From: an uncultured Rhodospirillales bacterium
GTDB lineage: Bacteria > Pseudomonadota > Alphaproteobacteria > Rhodospirillales > JABHCV01
Direction of reading: 5' to 3'
DNA: 53,139 nt
Assembly: GCA_938092065.1 (NCBI GenBank)
Contig: CALKND010000015.1
Span: 1-53,139 of the forward strand
Below the pieces are notes generated by a model. That model did not search any database. It was given only the letters and a program-made list of their open reading frames with translations, and had not been told where the DNA came from. This document shows, in pieces, positions 8,079-16,408 of the stretch; the stretch's first letter is position 1, and every line of letters begins with the position of its first letter. The translations under genes were made by a program, and so were the position numbers.

Positions 8079-9088
8079 TTGCTAAGAAATTAAAAACCCT
8101 AGTTTTAGGGGCATTATTACTAATGAATACTGGTGTTGGTTCAGCAAAAGCCGCCGACGCGATTTGCTACAACTGCCCGCCGCAATGGGCCGACTGGGCA
8201 AGTCAACTTAAAAGCATAAAAAAGCACTTGGGTTACGATATTCCACATGACAACAAAAACTCTGGTCAGACACTTTCTCAATTGTTAGCAGAAAAAAACA
8301 GTCCTGTTGCTGATGTTGCCTACTACGGCGTGTCATTTGGTATTCAGGCTGGACAAAAAGGTGTAGCAACTGCTTATAAGCCAAAACACTTTGATGAAAT
8401 ACCAGCTGGGCTTAAAGACCCTGAAGGTAAGTGGTTTACCATCCATTCAGGCACCTTAGGTTTCTTTGTAAACGTTGATGCACTTGATGGTAAACCGGTT
8501 CCACAATCCTGGAACGATCTCTTAAAGCCTGCTTATAAGGGCATGATTGGCTACCTTGATCCGTCATCTGCTTTCGTTGGATATGCAGGCGCAGTCGCTG
8601 TTAACCGCGCAATGGGCGGAACCCTTGATAATTTTGGTCCAGGTATAAAATTTTTCAAAGAGCTGGCCAAAAATGATCCTATTGTGCCAAAGCAGACTTC
8701 GTATGCTCGTGTTTTGTCTGGTGAAATTCCAATCCTTTTTGATTATGATTTTAATGCCTACCGTGGCAAATACAAAGATAAGGCTAACGTAGAGTTTGTC
8801 ATCCCGAAGGAAGGTACCGTTGTCGTGCCTTATGTGATGAGCTTGGTTAAGAATGGTCCTAATCCGGAAAAGGGTAAGAAAATTCTTGATTTCATCATGT
8901 CAGATAACGGTCAAAAGGTCTGGGCTAACGCATACTTGCGTCCGATACGGGCCTCAGCTTTATCCAAAGAAGCAGCAGCTAAGTTTCTGCCAGCTTCTCA
9001 TTACGAGCGTTCTAAGCCAGTAGATTATGGTAAAATGGCTAAAGTTCAAAAGAGTTTTACAAAACTTTATTTAAATGAAGTCAGATAA
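8075..9088 (+). CDS. Periplasmic binding protein of an ABC importer (Fe3+/phosphonate/polyamine type)
   Basis: The product has about 337 residues with a signal peptide (MIAKKLKTLVLGALLLMNTGVGSA, cleaved before KAADAI). Its segments SGTLGFFVNVDAL, SWNDLLKPAYKGMIGYLDPSS and GEIPILFDYDFNAY are those of the AfuA/PotD-like extracellular solute-binding group, which takes small anions, phosphonates, polyamines or phosphodiesters. ATG 8075 was chosen because GGAGG at 8062-8066 is well placed and the start overlaps the regulator's stop; an in-frame GTG at 8060 would add five residues. The GpdQ-like enzyme at the end of the operon points to a phosphodiester ligand, but the binding residues cannot be read from sequence alone. 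Confidence 0.85.
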   Translation: MIAKKLKTLVLGALLLMNTGVGSAKAADAICYNCPPQWADWASQLKSIKKHLGYDIPHDNKNSGQTLSQLLAEKNSPVADVAYYGVSFGIQAGQKGVATAYKPKHFDEIPAGLKDPEGKWFTIHSGTLGFFVNVDALDGKPVPQSWNDLLKPAYKGMIGYLDPSSAFVGYAGAVAVNRAMGGTLDNFGPGIKFFKELAKNDPIVPKQTSYARVLSGEIPILFDYDFNAYRGKYKDKANVEFVIPKEGTVVVPYVMSLVKNGPNPEKGKKILDFIMSDNGQKVWANAYLRPIRASALSKEAAAKFLPASHYERSKPVDYGKMAKVQKSFTKLYLNEVR

Positions 9089-9104
9089 TATTTTTTCTAC
9101 TTAG

Positions 9105-9139
9105 TGATTGGGGGTGTCAAAGTTAGACATCCCCAATCA
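9105..9139 (+). promoter_or_regulatory. Intercistronic stem-loop after the binding-protein gene
   Basis: TGATTGGGGGTGTC pairs with GACATCCCCAATCA (one mismatch) around a 7-base loop, with no long T-run after it. In binding-protein operons such hairpins usually stabilise the upstream message or attenuate read-through so that the binding protein exceeds the permease. Confidence 0.6.
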
Positions 9140-9164
9140 TTATAATCACTTTGTGAGGTTGATC

Positions 9165-9986
9165 ATGCAAAGCAGTGAATACCCGCGCCTTTTTTTGCTA
9201 ATTTTCCCCGCTGCAATTATTTTCATCGCCTTCTTTGCAGTGCCAATGGCGCGTTTGGCGGTAGTAGGAACGACTGGTGAAGAAGGTTATGCAGCTTATC
9301 TAAGTATGGCAACGACCCCGCGCCATTTTGAAAGCATGGTGGCGACTGTTTTATTGTCCTTTGGAGTAACCATCACTGCATTAATAATTTCAACCATTGC
9401 GGGACTATTTCTTGTTCGCAATAGTTTTTTTGGGCGTGAAACATTGATCTCTATGTTAACCTTTCCACTTGCTTTTCCGGGGGTTGTCATCGGCTTTATG
9501 GTAATTCTTTTGGCCGGACGTCAAGGTTTAGTAGGAACTATCACAAATGCACTAAGTGGAGATAAATTGGTCTTTGCTTATTCTATGGCTGGTTTGTTCA
9601 TCGGTTATCTGTATTTTTCAATACCTAGGGTTATTTTGACTATTATGGCAGCTGCTGAAAAACTCGATACCTCTCTTGAGGAAGCCGCCCAATCGCTTGG
9701 GGCTTCACCTTGGAGGGTGGTGTGTGATGTTATTCTACCGGCTTTGAAACCTGGATTGATTGCGTCGGGAGCCATTTGCTTTGCTACCTCAATGGGCGCT
9801 TTTGGCACAGCGTTCACATTGGCTACAAATATCGATGTCCTTCCGATGACCATCTATACTGAGTTCACGCTTAACGCCAATATTGCTGGGGCTGCCAGTT
9901 TGTCAATTATTCTCGGACTTGTAACTTGGGTGGCACTTTTTGTGGCTCGTAGTTTGTCAGGTTCATCTGTAGCAGCATCTGCATAG
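9165..9986 (+). CDS. ABC transporter permease, first subunit
   Basis: The product has about 273 residues with six predicted membrane helices (from PRLFLLIFPAAIIFIAFFAVP). The cytoplasmic EAA loop is EEAAQSLGASPWRVVCDVILPALKPG. It belongs to the PotB/AfuB-type permeases that pair with PotA-like ATPases. ATG 9165 follows GTGAGG at a good distance; an in-frame TTG at 9108 lies inside the hairpin and is less likely. It sits between the binding-protein gene and the second permease gene (gap 9 bases). Confidence 0.88.
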   Translation: MQSSEYPRLFLLIFPAAIIFIAFFAVPMARLAVVGTTGEEGYAAYLSMATTPRHFESMVATVLLSFGVTITALIISTIAGLFLVRNSFFGRETLISMLTFPLAFPGVVIGFMVILLAGRQGLVGTITNALSGDKLVFAYSMAGLFIGYLYFSIPRVILTIMAAAEKLDTSLEEAAQSLGASPWRVVCDVILPALKPGLIASGAICFATSMGAFGTAFTLATNIDVLPMTIYTEFTLNANIAGAASLSIILGLVTWVALFVARSLSGSSVAASA

Positions 9987-9995
9987 GGTGAATTT

Positions 9996-10859
9996 ATGAA
10001 ACATCGTGGTCTATTTATTAGTCAACTTGTCTTTACACTCTTTGTTTGTGCTTTTTTAATTGTACCGGTGATCCTGTCTGCGCTTGCGGGGGTTACGGAA
10101 AATTTCTTTTTGGGCATTAAAAGTGGTTTGACCTTTCGTTGGATTGGTGAGGTGTTAAACCTATATGTCGACACAATTTATTTGTCACTTATGATCGCGG
10201 TTGCATGTCTTGCTGTGACCCTAATAATAGGTTTGCCTGCAGCCTATGTACTATCAAAAATAGGCGGAAGGACCGCACGCTTCATTGAGGAGACTATTGT
10301 CCTGCCTGTCGCTGTGCCGGGGCTAGCAATCGCTTTGGCTTTGATAATAATGTATGGTGGTTTCCGTGATTTTAGGTCCAGTTGGGCGTTTATTCTTGTT
10401 GGACATGTGCTCTACACACTTCCATTTATGGTGCGCTCAGTGTTAGCTGTGTTGTCGAGTATGAACTTTCGTGAATTGGAAGAGGGTGCTGCCAGCTTAG
10501 GCGCATCATTTTGGCAACGCTTTTGGACAGTTGTCCTACCTAACGCCAAACCGGGCATTCTCGCTGGATCTTTGATGGTAGTGACACTTTCAGTTGGAGA
10601 ATTTAACCTTACTTGGATGTTACACACACCTGTTACCAAAACCCTTCCTGTGGGCCTAGCAGATAGTTATGCGTCTATGCGTCTTGAGGTTGCCAGCGCG
10701 TATACTCTTGTATTCTTTGTTATGATTGTTCCATTGTTGATTGCAATGCAGATGCTATCGCGTGATTCAAAACAGAACCAAAAAGTTATGGAAGATTTAC
10801 CGTCAGATAAAAACTTTCAAGTCTCTGATCGACCTAATATGAGGAACACTGAAGCATGA
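9996..10859 (+). CDS. ABC transporter permease, second subunit
   Basis: The product has 287 residues and six hydrophobic helices. The EAA loop is EEGAASLGASFWQRFWTVVLPNAKPG, which contacts the ATPase. It is a PotC/PhnV-like inner-membrane partner of the preceding permease. Its stop overlaps the ATPase start (ATGA at 10856), indicating coupled translation. The C-terminal polar tail (KQNQKVMEDLPSDKNFQ) is cytoplasmic. Confidence 0.88.
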   Translation: MKHRGLFISQLVFTLFVCAFLIVPVILSALAGVTENFFLGIKSGLTFRWIGEVLNLYVDTIYLSLMIAVACLAVTLIIGLPAAYVLSKIGGRTARFIEETIVLPVAVPGLAIALALIIMYGGFRDFRSSWAFILVGHVLYTLPFMVRSVLAVLSSMNFRELEEGAASLGASFWQRFWTVVLPNAKPGILAGSLMVVTLSVGEFNLTWMLHTPVTKTLPVGLADSYASMRLEVASAYTLVFFVMIVPLLIAMQMLSRDSKQNQKVMEDLPSDKNFQVSDRPNMRNTEA

Positions 10860-11878
10860 ACTCTAATACTACATCCATAACTTTAAGTTCCTGCGCGAAG
10901 ACCTTTAATGATGGAACCCGTGCGTTGGATCCAGTCAATCTAAAAGTTGAAGGCGGTGAGACGTTGGTGCTGCTTGGTCCCTCTGGATGCGGTAAGACTA
11001 CTCTGCTTCGTATTATTGCGGGACTTGAGATGCCTGACTTTGGTGGAAGGGTGAAATTTAATGATGAGGATGTTACTGAAAGCCTAGTTGAAAATCGTAA
11101 CGTTGGCATGGTGTTCCAATCATATGCGCTATTTCCAAATATGACAGTGGCGAAAAACATTGCATACGGGCTTCGTGTGCGGAAAATGGCGGCAGCTGAT
11201 GTCAATGCGCGTGTTAATGAGATGTTAGACATGATGCATATTTCTGAACTCAGAAACCGGCGCATTGATCAACTTTCTGGTGGTCAATGCCAACGAGTTG
11301 CTTTAGCTCGAGCTATCGCTGTTCGGCCGCGCGTGCTTTTGTTGGATGAGCCATTAACAGCTCTGGACGCATTGTTACGTGACCGTTTACGTGTTGAAAT
11401 TGACACTTTGCTTCGAAGTCTTGCAATCACCTCTATTTATGTAACACATGATCAATCTGAAGCTATGGCATTGGGTGATCGTATTGTAGTTATGAGCAAG
11501 GGGCGAATAGCACAAATAGGAACCCCCCGAGATATTTATCATCGCCCGACTAATGAATTTGTCGCGGACTTTATTGGCACCGTCAACCGGTTACCGGCTA
11601 ATTTGCTTGCGGGTCTTCCCAAGGAACATGGTGCCGAAGTGCTCTTTCGCCCAGAGGACGCAGAAATCGTTGGCGTAGAAGATGCGCATTTTGTTGGTCG
11701 GGTGAATAGTTCATTCTTTCTTGGAGATCGGACCCGGCTCATCCTCGACGGTGGTGGTGAGACGCCTATAGTCATTGAAAGCACACTTCGCGAGTCAGTC
11801 GAAGTTGGGGAGGAAATTCCGATAAGAATCCGTTCAGATGGCTTTATGTCACTTGATGCAGGTGCTGGAAAGTCCTAA
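10856..11878 (+). CDS. ABC transporter ATPase, PotA/UgpC-like
   Basis: The product has 340 residues. It has Walker A GPSGCGKT near residue 42, a Q-loop VFQSYALFPN, the signature LSGGQCQRV, Walker B VLLLDEPLTALD and the H-loop YVTHDQSEA. A C-terminal TOBE-like segment (VLFRPEDAEIVGV...) follows, as in ATPases of polyamine, sugar-phosphate and phosphonate importers. All catalytic motifs are intact, so a homodimer is expected. The phosphodiesterase gene begins two bases after its stop. Confidence 0.92.
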   Translation: MNSNTTSITLSSCAKTFNDGTRALDPVNLKVEGGETLVLLGPSGCGKTTLLRIIAGLEMPDFGGRVKFNDEDVTESLVENRNVGMVFQSYALFPNMTVAKNIAYGLRVRKMAAADVNARVNEMLDMMHISELRNRRIDQLSGGQCQRVALARAIAVRPRVLLLDEPLTALDALLRDRLRVEIDTLLRSLAITSIYVTHDQSEAMALGDRIVVMSKGRIAQIGTPRDIYHRPTNEFVADFIGTVNRLPANLLAGLPKEHGAEVLFRPEDAEIVGVEDAHFVGRVNSSFFLGDRTRLILDGGGETPIVIESTLRESVEVGEEIPIRIRSDGFMSLDAGAGKS

Positions 11879-11880
11879 GC

Positions 11881-12702
11881 ATGATTATTGCGCAAATTAC
11901 TGATCCCCATGTCAAAGCAGGACGCCGAATTGCATACGGCTTAGTTGACACTGCAGCAATGCTGGAAGCTGCGGTTGCCCACGTAAACTCTATGCGGCCA
12001 ATCGTTGACACTGTTATAGTTACAGGTGACCTCACGGACCGAGGAAAACCCGAGGAATATGTTTCTCTTCGATCTATTCTTGATAATTTATCCATGCCTT
12101 GGCATGTGGTACCAGGAAATCACGATGATCGAGATAATTTCCTGAAAGCTTTTTTTGATCATGAGTACCTAGCCAATAGCGCTGATTTTGTACATTATGC
12201 TATCGAAAATCAACCACTACGTTTAATCGGGGTAGATACCACAATTTCTGGTGAGCCACATGGATTTTTACCCCTTGAACGCATCAAATGGTTGGATACA
12301 TGCTTAAGCTCGGCACCCTATAAGCCGACTATGCTCTTTATGCATCATCCACCCTTCGAAACAGGTATTCGTCACATGGACGTTCAAAACCTCCTAAACG
12401 CGGATGACTTATTTTCTATGTTGTCTGAGCATTCACAAGTTCTTCATGTGGCTTGTGGCCATGTTCACCGAGCCTCTGAGACATGCATTAATGGAATTGG
12501 CATCAGTATTGCGCCCAATGCTGCGCATTCATCAACCCTAGACTTTGATCCAGAAGGCCCCTCAAGTTTTACCATGGACCCCCCGGCAATTCGTCTTTTT
12601 CGTTTTTCCGATGACAATAAATTGGTGACCCATCTTAGTTATATTGGCAAGTTTGATGGCCCGCACCCATATTTTTCCGCTAATGGTGATTTGGTAGATT
12701 AA
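11881..12702 (+). CDS. GpdQ-like calcineurin-type phosphodiesterase
   Basis: The product has 273 residues without a signal peptide, so it is cytoplasmic. The binuclear metal-site motifs are in order: TDPH (Asp8, His10), VTGDLTD near 48, PGNHDD near 80, MHHPP near 156 and CGHVH near 196. The layout and length match GpdQ/Icc-type phosphodiesterases, which hydrolyse glycerophosphodiesters and other phosphodiesters. It is the last gene of the LacI-transporter operon and probably cleaves the imported substrate to an alcohol and a phosphomonoester. Activity on cyclic AMP is an alternative, but the transporter linkage makes a nutrient role likelier. Confidence 0.85.
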   Translation: MIIAQITDPHVKAGRRIAYGLVDTAAMLEAAVAHVNSMRPIVDTVIVTGDLTDRGKPEEYVSLRSILDNLSMPWHVVPGNHDDRDNFLKAFFDHEYLANSADFVHYAIENQPLRLIGVDTTISGEPHGFLPLERIKWLDTCLSSAPYKPTMLFMHHPPFETGIRHMDVQNLLNADDLFSMLSEHSQVLHVACGHVHRASETCINGIGISIAPNAAHSSTLDFDPEGPSSFTMDPPAIRLFRFSDDNKLVTHLSYIGKFDGPHPYFSANGDLVD

Positions 12703-12832
12703 TTTGCTTGGTGAGATTGGAGTTTTTTATAAATCTCTAGATCTTAAGTAATATTTATTCACGTTTTGTTGTACGCTTGAGAAACTTATAAAAAGAAAAA
12801 TTATAATATATTAATCAAAGTCAGTATCTGAA

Positions 12833-13285
12833 ATGGATTTTTACATGGAGCAGACATTATTCGTAGTGAGTTTTTTGGTAGCTTCAATGCTTTTTGGAGC
12901 AATGCTTTTTTTTTCTTTTCTTGTTGCACCAATAACTTTTATCAAGCTTGAGGCAAAACCAGCTGGTCAATTGATACGTTCAATCTTTCCACATTATTAC
13001 CTGATAGTTATAGTTTTTTCTCTCATTCCAACAGTTTTGTTAACTCTTGCCAATCACACCTCAGCAATATTGATGCTTGTTATTGCACTATCTGGCTTAT
13101 TTTCCCGACAAAGCCTTATACCCAAAATTAATAATTATAGAGATGCAGAAATTGCGGGTGATAAAAGTGCGAAATCTAAATTTGATCGTTTGCATCGTTT
13201 ATCAGTGGGTATTAATGCTGGCCAAATAATTTTGCTAATTGTTTCAATAGTGAATATCTTTCAGACGGGTCTAAGGCACATTTAG
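12833..13285 (+). CDS. DUF4149 membrane protein
   Basis: The product has 150 residues with four hydrophobic helices. The first is followed by FSFLVAPITFIKLEAKPAGQLIRSIFPHYY, typical of DUF4149/TMEM205-like proteins. No function is established. An alternative start is ATG 12845. Its stop overlaps a possible GTG start of cutA, so the two are likely co-transcribed. The upstream 130 bases are AT-rich and could hold a promoter. Confidence 0.75.
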   Translation: MDFYMEQTLFVVSFLVASMLFGAMLFFSFLVAPITFIKLEAKPAGQLIRSIFPHYYLIVIVFSLIPTVLLTLANHTSAILMLVIALSGLFSRQSLIPKINNYRDAEIAGDKSAKSKFDRLHRLSVGINAGQIILLIVSIVNIFQTGLRHI

Positions 13286-13287
13286 TG

Positions 13288-13605
13288 ATGTTAGCTTCAG
13301 CTGTCTACGTAACAACAGGTACACTTGAGGAAGCACAAAAAATTGCGCGGTCCGTGGTCGTTGAACGGCTTGCAGCTTGTGCAAATATATTAGGCAGCAT
13401 TTCATCCGTTTACTTGTGGAATGGTGAAGTATGCGAAAGTTCTGAAACTGCATTTATGCTTAAGACACGCCCTGAGCTAATTACTCCGCTTATAGAACAT
13501 ATTAAAGAATTGCATAGTTATGATTGCCCCTCTATTTCTGTACTAAGCATAGTAGGTGGTAATCTTGATTACATTAAGTGGATTGAGAAAGAGACGAGGT
13601 TTTAG
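13288..13605 (+). CDS. cutA: CutA1-family divalent-ion tolerance protein
   Basis: The product has 105 residues, the normal CutA length. Family motifs are VVERLAACANI, SSVYLWNGEV, MLKTRPELI, IKELHSYDCPSISV and the final DYIKWIEKET. CutA1 forms very stable trimers and has been linked to copper tolerance, but its biochemical role is unresolved. The start is ATG 13288, or GTG 13285 overlapping the DUF4149 stop. It converges with the methyltransferase gene on the other strand. Confidence 0.9.
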   Translation: MLASAVYVTTGTLEEAQKIARSVVVERLAACANILGSISSVYLWNGEVCESSETAFMLKTRPELITPLIEHIKELHSYDCPSISVLSIVGGNLDYIKWIEKETRF

Positions 13606-13763
13606 ACAATCAAGACTTATCTTTGTTAAAGTATAGGAATGTTTAACCTAAATTTGGCGCGTAACTATTTTTCCACTAGTAATATTTCTAATTAACTTCA
13701 CAGCGGAGTATTATCAGAAAAAACAAAAAAAAGTGGCACTGAATTTGTGGCTATTTTTTCTTT

Positions 13764-14612
13764 TTACACTACCAAACGAAGCCTGAAAAAGTGATTTTGT
13801 ATTCTCGGCCAGCAGATGTTGAGTTTGGACAATACTTGTGGCATGGCCCAGAAGCTGATCGCTGCAGTCCCTCTTAGTGCCCACCACGTCAAGGAACCAA
13901 GTGTTTTTGAGTTTTTGGGTAGGAATGGTAGCCACCTACGACGTAGATTAACTAACTCTTCCGCCATCACCAAATTGGTGTAACCATAATTTCGCCGAAC
14001 TTCCACGCTCAAATTACCCGCGCCATCAATGAGTTCATGGTACAGGCTTACGCTGCGGTAGATGGCCTGATACTCTCCCTGTGCCAAATATACACCCTCA
14101 TGCAATGTTGACTCGCGGAGGATAATAGACCCACCCTCATTGAGGCGAGCTTTTAAGGCCTGAAGTAGCGCCTTAACATCGTCGTCATTGAGATACATGC
14201 ATAGACCACCCAAAAAGATCATATCGAAGGGCCCATCTGGAAGGTCATAGCGACCATCCCCTTCCTGAATTTTAACGTTGGATAGGTGTGCTGTCCTCTC
14301 TTTGGCAGCCCTCAACATGAGACCACTTTGTTCGATACCTATGACAGCCTTATAGCGTTCGGCGAATATTTCTGACCACGTCCCAGCGCCACAACCAACA
14401 TCAAGCACACTTCCAGTATGGTGTACTGCGGCCAACCAGTCATAGATTGTTTCAGACTCTTTGTGCAATCGATAGTTAGCCGCAGAGGGTGGTAAATTGA
14501 ACTCGTGGGTCATCATGCTAATAGTGGCTGCGGTGCCAAACTGTGCATTGTCAAAATATTTTTTTACGGCTGTATTATTGATCTGCTGTTTGGCGTGGTC
14601 CTTATGAGTCAT
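13764..14612 (-). CDS. Class I SAM-dependent methyltransferase
   Basis: The product has about 282 residues. The SAM-binding motif I is VLDVGCGAGTWSEIF (near residue 75), followed by VIGIEQS, an EGDGRYDLPDGPFDMIFLGG acidic loop and GGSIILRE. The C-terminal part (LRRRWLPFLPKN and a hydrophobic stretch) is unusual and could be membrane-associated. The start is ATG 14612 (GTG 14615 possible), with AGGAA upstream. It is the last gene of a four-gene minus-strand operon with a phosphatidyltransferase, a PLP enzyme and a nucleotidyltransferase. I infer methylation of a lipid head group or its precursor. A small-molecule N-methyltransferase outside lipid metabolism remains possible. Confidence 0.8.
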   Translation of the reverse strand: MTHKDHAKQQINNTAVKKYFDNAQFGTAATISMMTHEFNLPPSAANYRLHKESETIYDWLAAVHHTGSVLDVGCGAGTWSEIFAERYKAVIGIEQSGLMLRAAKERTAHLSNVKIQEGDGRYDLPDGPFDMIFLGGLCMYLNDDDVKALLQALKARLNEGGSIILRESTLHEGVYLAQGEYQAIYRSVSLYHELIDGAGNLSVEVRRNYGYTNLVMAEELVNLRRRWLPFLPKNSKTLGSLTWWALRGTAAISFWAMPQVLSKLNICWPRIQNHFFRLRLVV

Positions 14613-14639
14613 CACTTGATAATTCCTGCAGTTTTATTA

Positions 14640-15290
14640 CTACGTGCTCCAAAGTTTGCAGCCATATATGATCGTTAAACCTATGACATAGGCAGCAAGA
14701 ACATAAAACCACCTTTCTGAGAACTTCGGCGTTTTAATAGGCGCTACATTCAAGACGGCAATAGCAATAAAAATTATGTACACAGTGACTGAAAAAAAGG
14801 TGTGGCTAAAAATACCGTCAAAGAGAAATACAAACGCAATTATAATACCATTGTTGTCAACAGCCATACCCATATATGAGGAATCGTCATTAAGTCCGAA
14901 GACATTGAAATAACTCAAACGTATAGCGCAGGCAGCGACAACAATTAATGATCCCGGTAAAAACCATGGGCTGAATTCTCCAAAGCTCAAAAGAAGAACA
15001 GCAGGAAGAACTCCAAAACTTACAATGTCTATTAGGGAGTCAAGTTGTCCCCCGAAAGCTCGGGATTCATTGCTTCTCCCCTTTAACCGCCGGGCAATTA
15101 TTCCGTCTCCCCAGTCAAACAGTGTGGCCCAAATCAGTGCAATCATTGTGGCAGGAAAATTACCCGTAGTCGCAAAAAAAATGCCGATGACCGCACATGA
15201 CAGTCCTGCTAGGGAACAGATGTTAGGAAGGTCCCTTAGAAAAGATAGCATTGTTGGTTGATCGTATAGTTGGGGTTTGGAAGCTGTCAT
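14640..15290 (-). CDS. CDP-alcohol phosphatidyltransferase
   Basis: The product has 216 residues and about six membrane helices. The CDP-alcohol motif is complete: FDWGDGIIARRLKG then FGGQLDSLID, that is D-x2-DG-x2-AR...G-x3-D-x3-D. Such enzymes exchange CMP of a CDP-alcohol or CDP-diacylglycerol for another alcohol in the inner membrane. The AIRLSYFNVFG helix resembles phosphatidylserine synthases. Its start overlaps the stop of the PLP enzyme gene by one base. Because a cytidylyltransferase-like gene is in the same operon, the substrate may be a CDP-head group made there, transferred to diacylglycerol. Classical PssA chemistry is the alternative. Confidence 0.88.
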   Translation of the reverse strand: MTASKPQLYDQPTMLSFLRDLPNICSLAGLSCAVIGIFFATTGNFPATMIALIWATLFDWGDGIIARRLKGRSNESRAFGGQLDSLIDIVSFGVLPAVLLLSFGEFSPWFLPGSLIVVAACAIRLSYFNVFGLNDDSSYMGMAVDNNGIIIAFVFLFDGIFSHTFFSVTVYIIFIAIAVLNVAPIKTPKFSERWFYVLAAYVIGLTIIYGCKLWST

Positions 15291-16408
15291 TAATTTACGT
15301 TTTGTCCCTTTGTTATGTCCATCACGTCAATTAAAGCCGAGACTAATTTGCAATTTTCTTCATGTGTACGGCTAGCAATTCTAAGGTAACGATCAGAATC
15401 GGGTTGAGTTTTACCGGAGCAGTCTTTTATGTAGATGTTATGTTCGATAAATAATTTTTTCATAATTTCGGGAGCGCTTGGCAGAGCGTTAGGTAGGCGA
15501 CAGAAGATATAATTTGCAGTCGGCTTAAAAACTATCATGCCCTTTATTGCACAAAGCTTTGAGTAGAGCCTGTCTCTGTCGCTTCGGACCTTTTTACAGC
15601 TTTCAATAAATTTACCTTTGTAATCAGGTAAAACCCTTAAAAAATCTTCCGCAAAACCATTGATATTCCATATATGGATGCCGTTTTTTACCGCTTTCAT
15701 AAATTTTGAATTGGTCGACAGCATGTAACCAATTCTGATTCCACATATACCGTAGGCTTTGCTCATGCTTTTTAAAATTGCTACATTTGGGTAATATTCT
15801 ATTTCTTTTTCGATGCTTACTTTTTCAGGATTCTCGGCAAAGTCTATAAATGATTCATCAACAATTAGCATGCAGTTTTGAAGCTCAAGTTTTTTTGCAA
15901 GTCGAATGATGTCAGCTTTGGGGATTAACAGGGATGTTGGATTGTTTGGTGTAACCACAATACTAACATCAGCTTTTACTCTCAAGGCTTCAGCGGCAAA
16001 TTTATCCACATCCAGCTCAAAGGATGGAAATTCAAGTGGAAACTCAACGAATTTTCCTGCTGGGGCAGCATTGGCATATTCATTAAAAGAAGGCACTGGT
16101 ACGATTAATTTTTCAGCGATGTGACCAGATACTATTTTTATTAGTTCAGCCGCACCGTTTCCAACAACAATCCTTTCAGCTGGCTGGTTGATTATTTTGC
16201 TAACAAGCTCGGCAAGAGCGTCTTGTGCTACTGGGTAATTGAGAACCAAATCATAAATTTGATCTTTAAATCTTTTGAAGACAGCTTCTGGCGGGAAATA
16301 AAGATTATAAAGATAGGCGTGATCTATGAAATTATGTCGATAGTAACCGCCATGTTGCTTAGAGATGAATTCGTACTTTTCAGATTGGGTCTTGTATGGT
16401 TTTAGCAA
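15290..16408 (-). CDS. HisC/CobD-like PLP-dependent aminotransferase or decarboxylase
   Basis: The product has 372 residues of fold-type I class I/II. Seen: GNGAAELI (phosphate cup), VTPNNPTSLL with Asn156, IVDESFIDF with Asp184, and the Schiff-base lysine in LKSMSKAYGICGIRIGY (Lys217). The C-terminal YLRIASRTHEEN has the carboxylate-binding arginine. Relatives include histidinol-phosphate aminotransferase, threonine-phosphate decarboxylase CobD and serine-phosphate decarboxylases. No other his gene is nearby. It overlaps the nucleotidyltransferase gene by 29 bases and the phosphatidyltransferase gene by 1, so the products likely act in sequence. A phosphoserine decarboxylase giving phosphoethanolamine would fit, but this is inference. 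Confidence 0.82.
   Translation of the reverse strand: MLKPYKTQSEKYEFISKQHGGYYRHNFIDHAYLYNLYFPPEAVFKRFKDQIYDLVLNYPVAQDALAELVSKIINQPAERIVVGNGAAELIKIVSGHIAEKLIVPVPSFNEYANAAPAGKFVEFPLEFPSFELDVDKFAAEALRVKADVSIVVTPNNPTSLLIPKADIIRLAKKLELQNCMLIVDESFIDFAENPEKVSIEKEIEYYPNVAILKSMSKAYGICGIRIGYMLSTNSKFMKAVKNGIHIWNINGFAEDFLRVLPDYKGKFIESCKKVRSDRDRLYSKLCAIKGMIVFKPTANYIFCRLPNALPSAPEIMKKLFIEHNIYIKDCSGKTQPDSDRYLRIASRTHEENCKLVSALIDVMDITKGQNVN

Noticed and set aside
15290-16408. Histidinol-phosphate aminotransferase (hisC)
   Set aside because: The sequence is HisC-like, but its overlaps with nucleotidyltransferase and phosphatidyltransferase genes argue for a head-group pathway.
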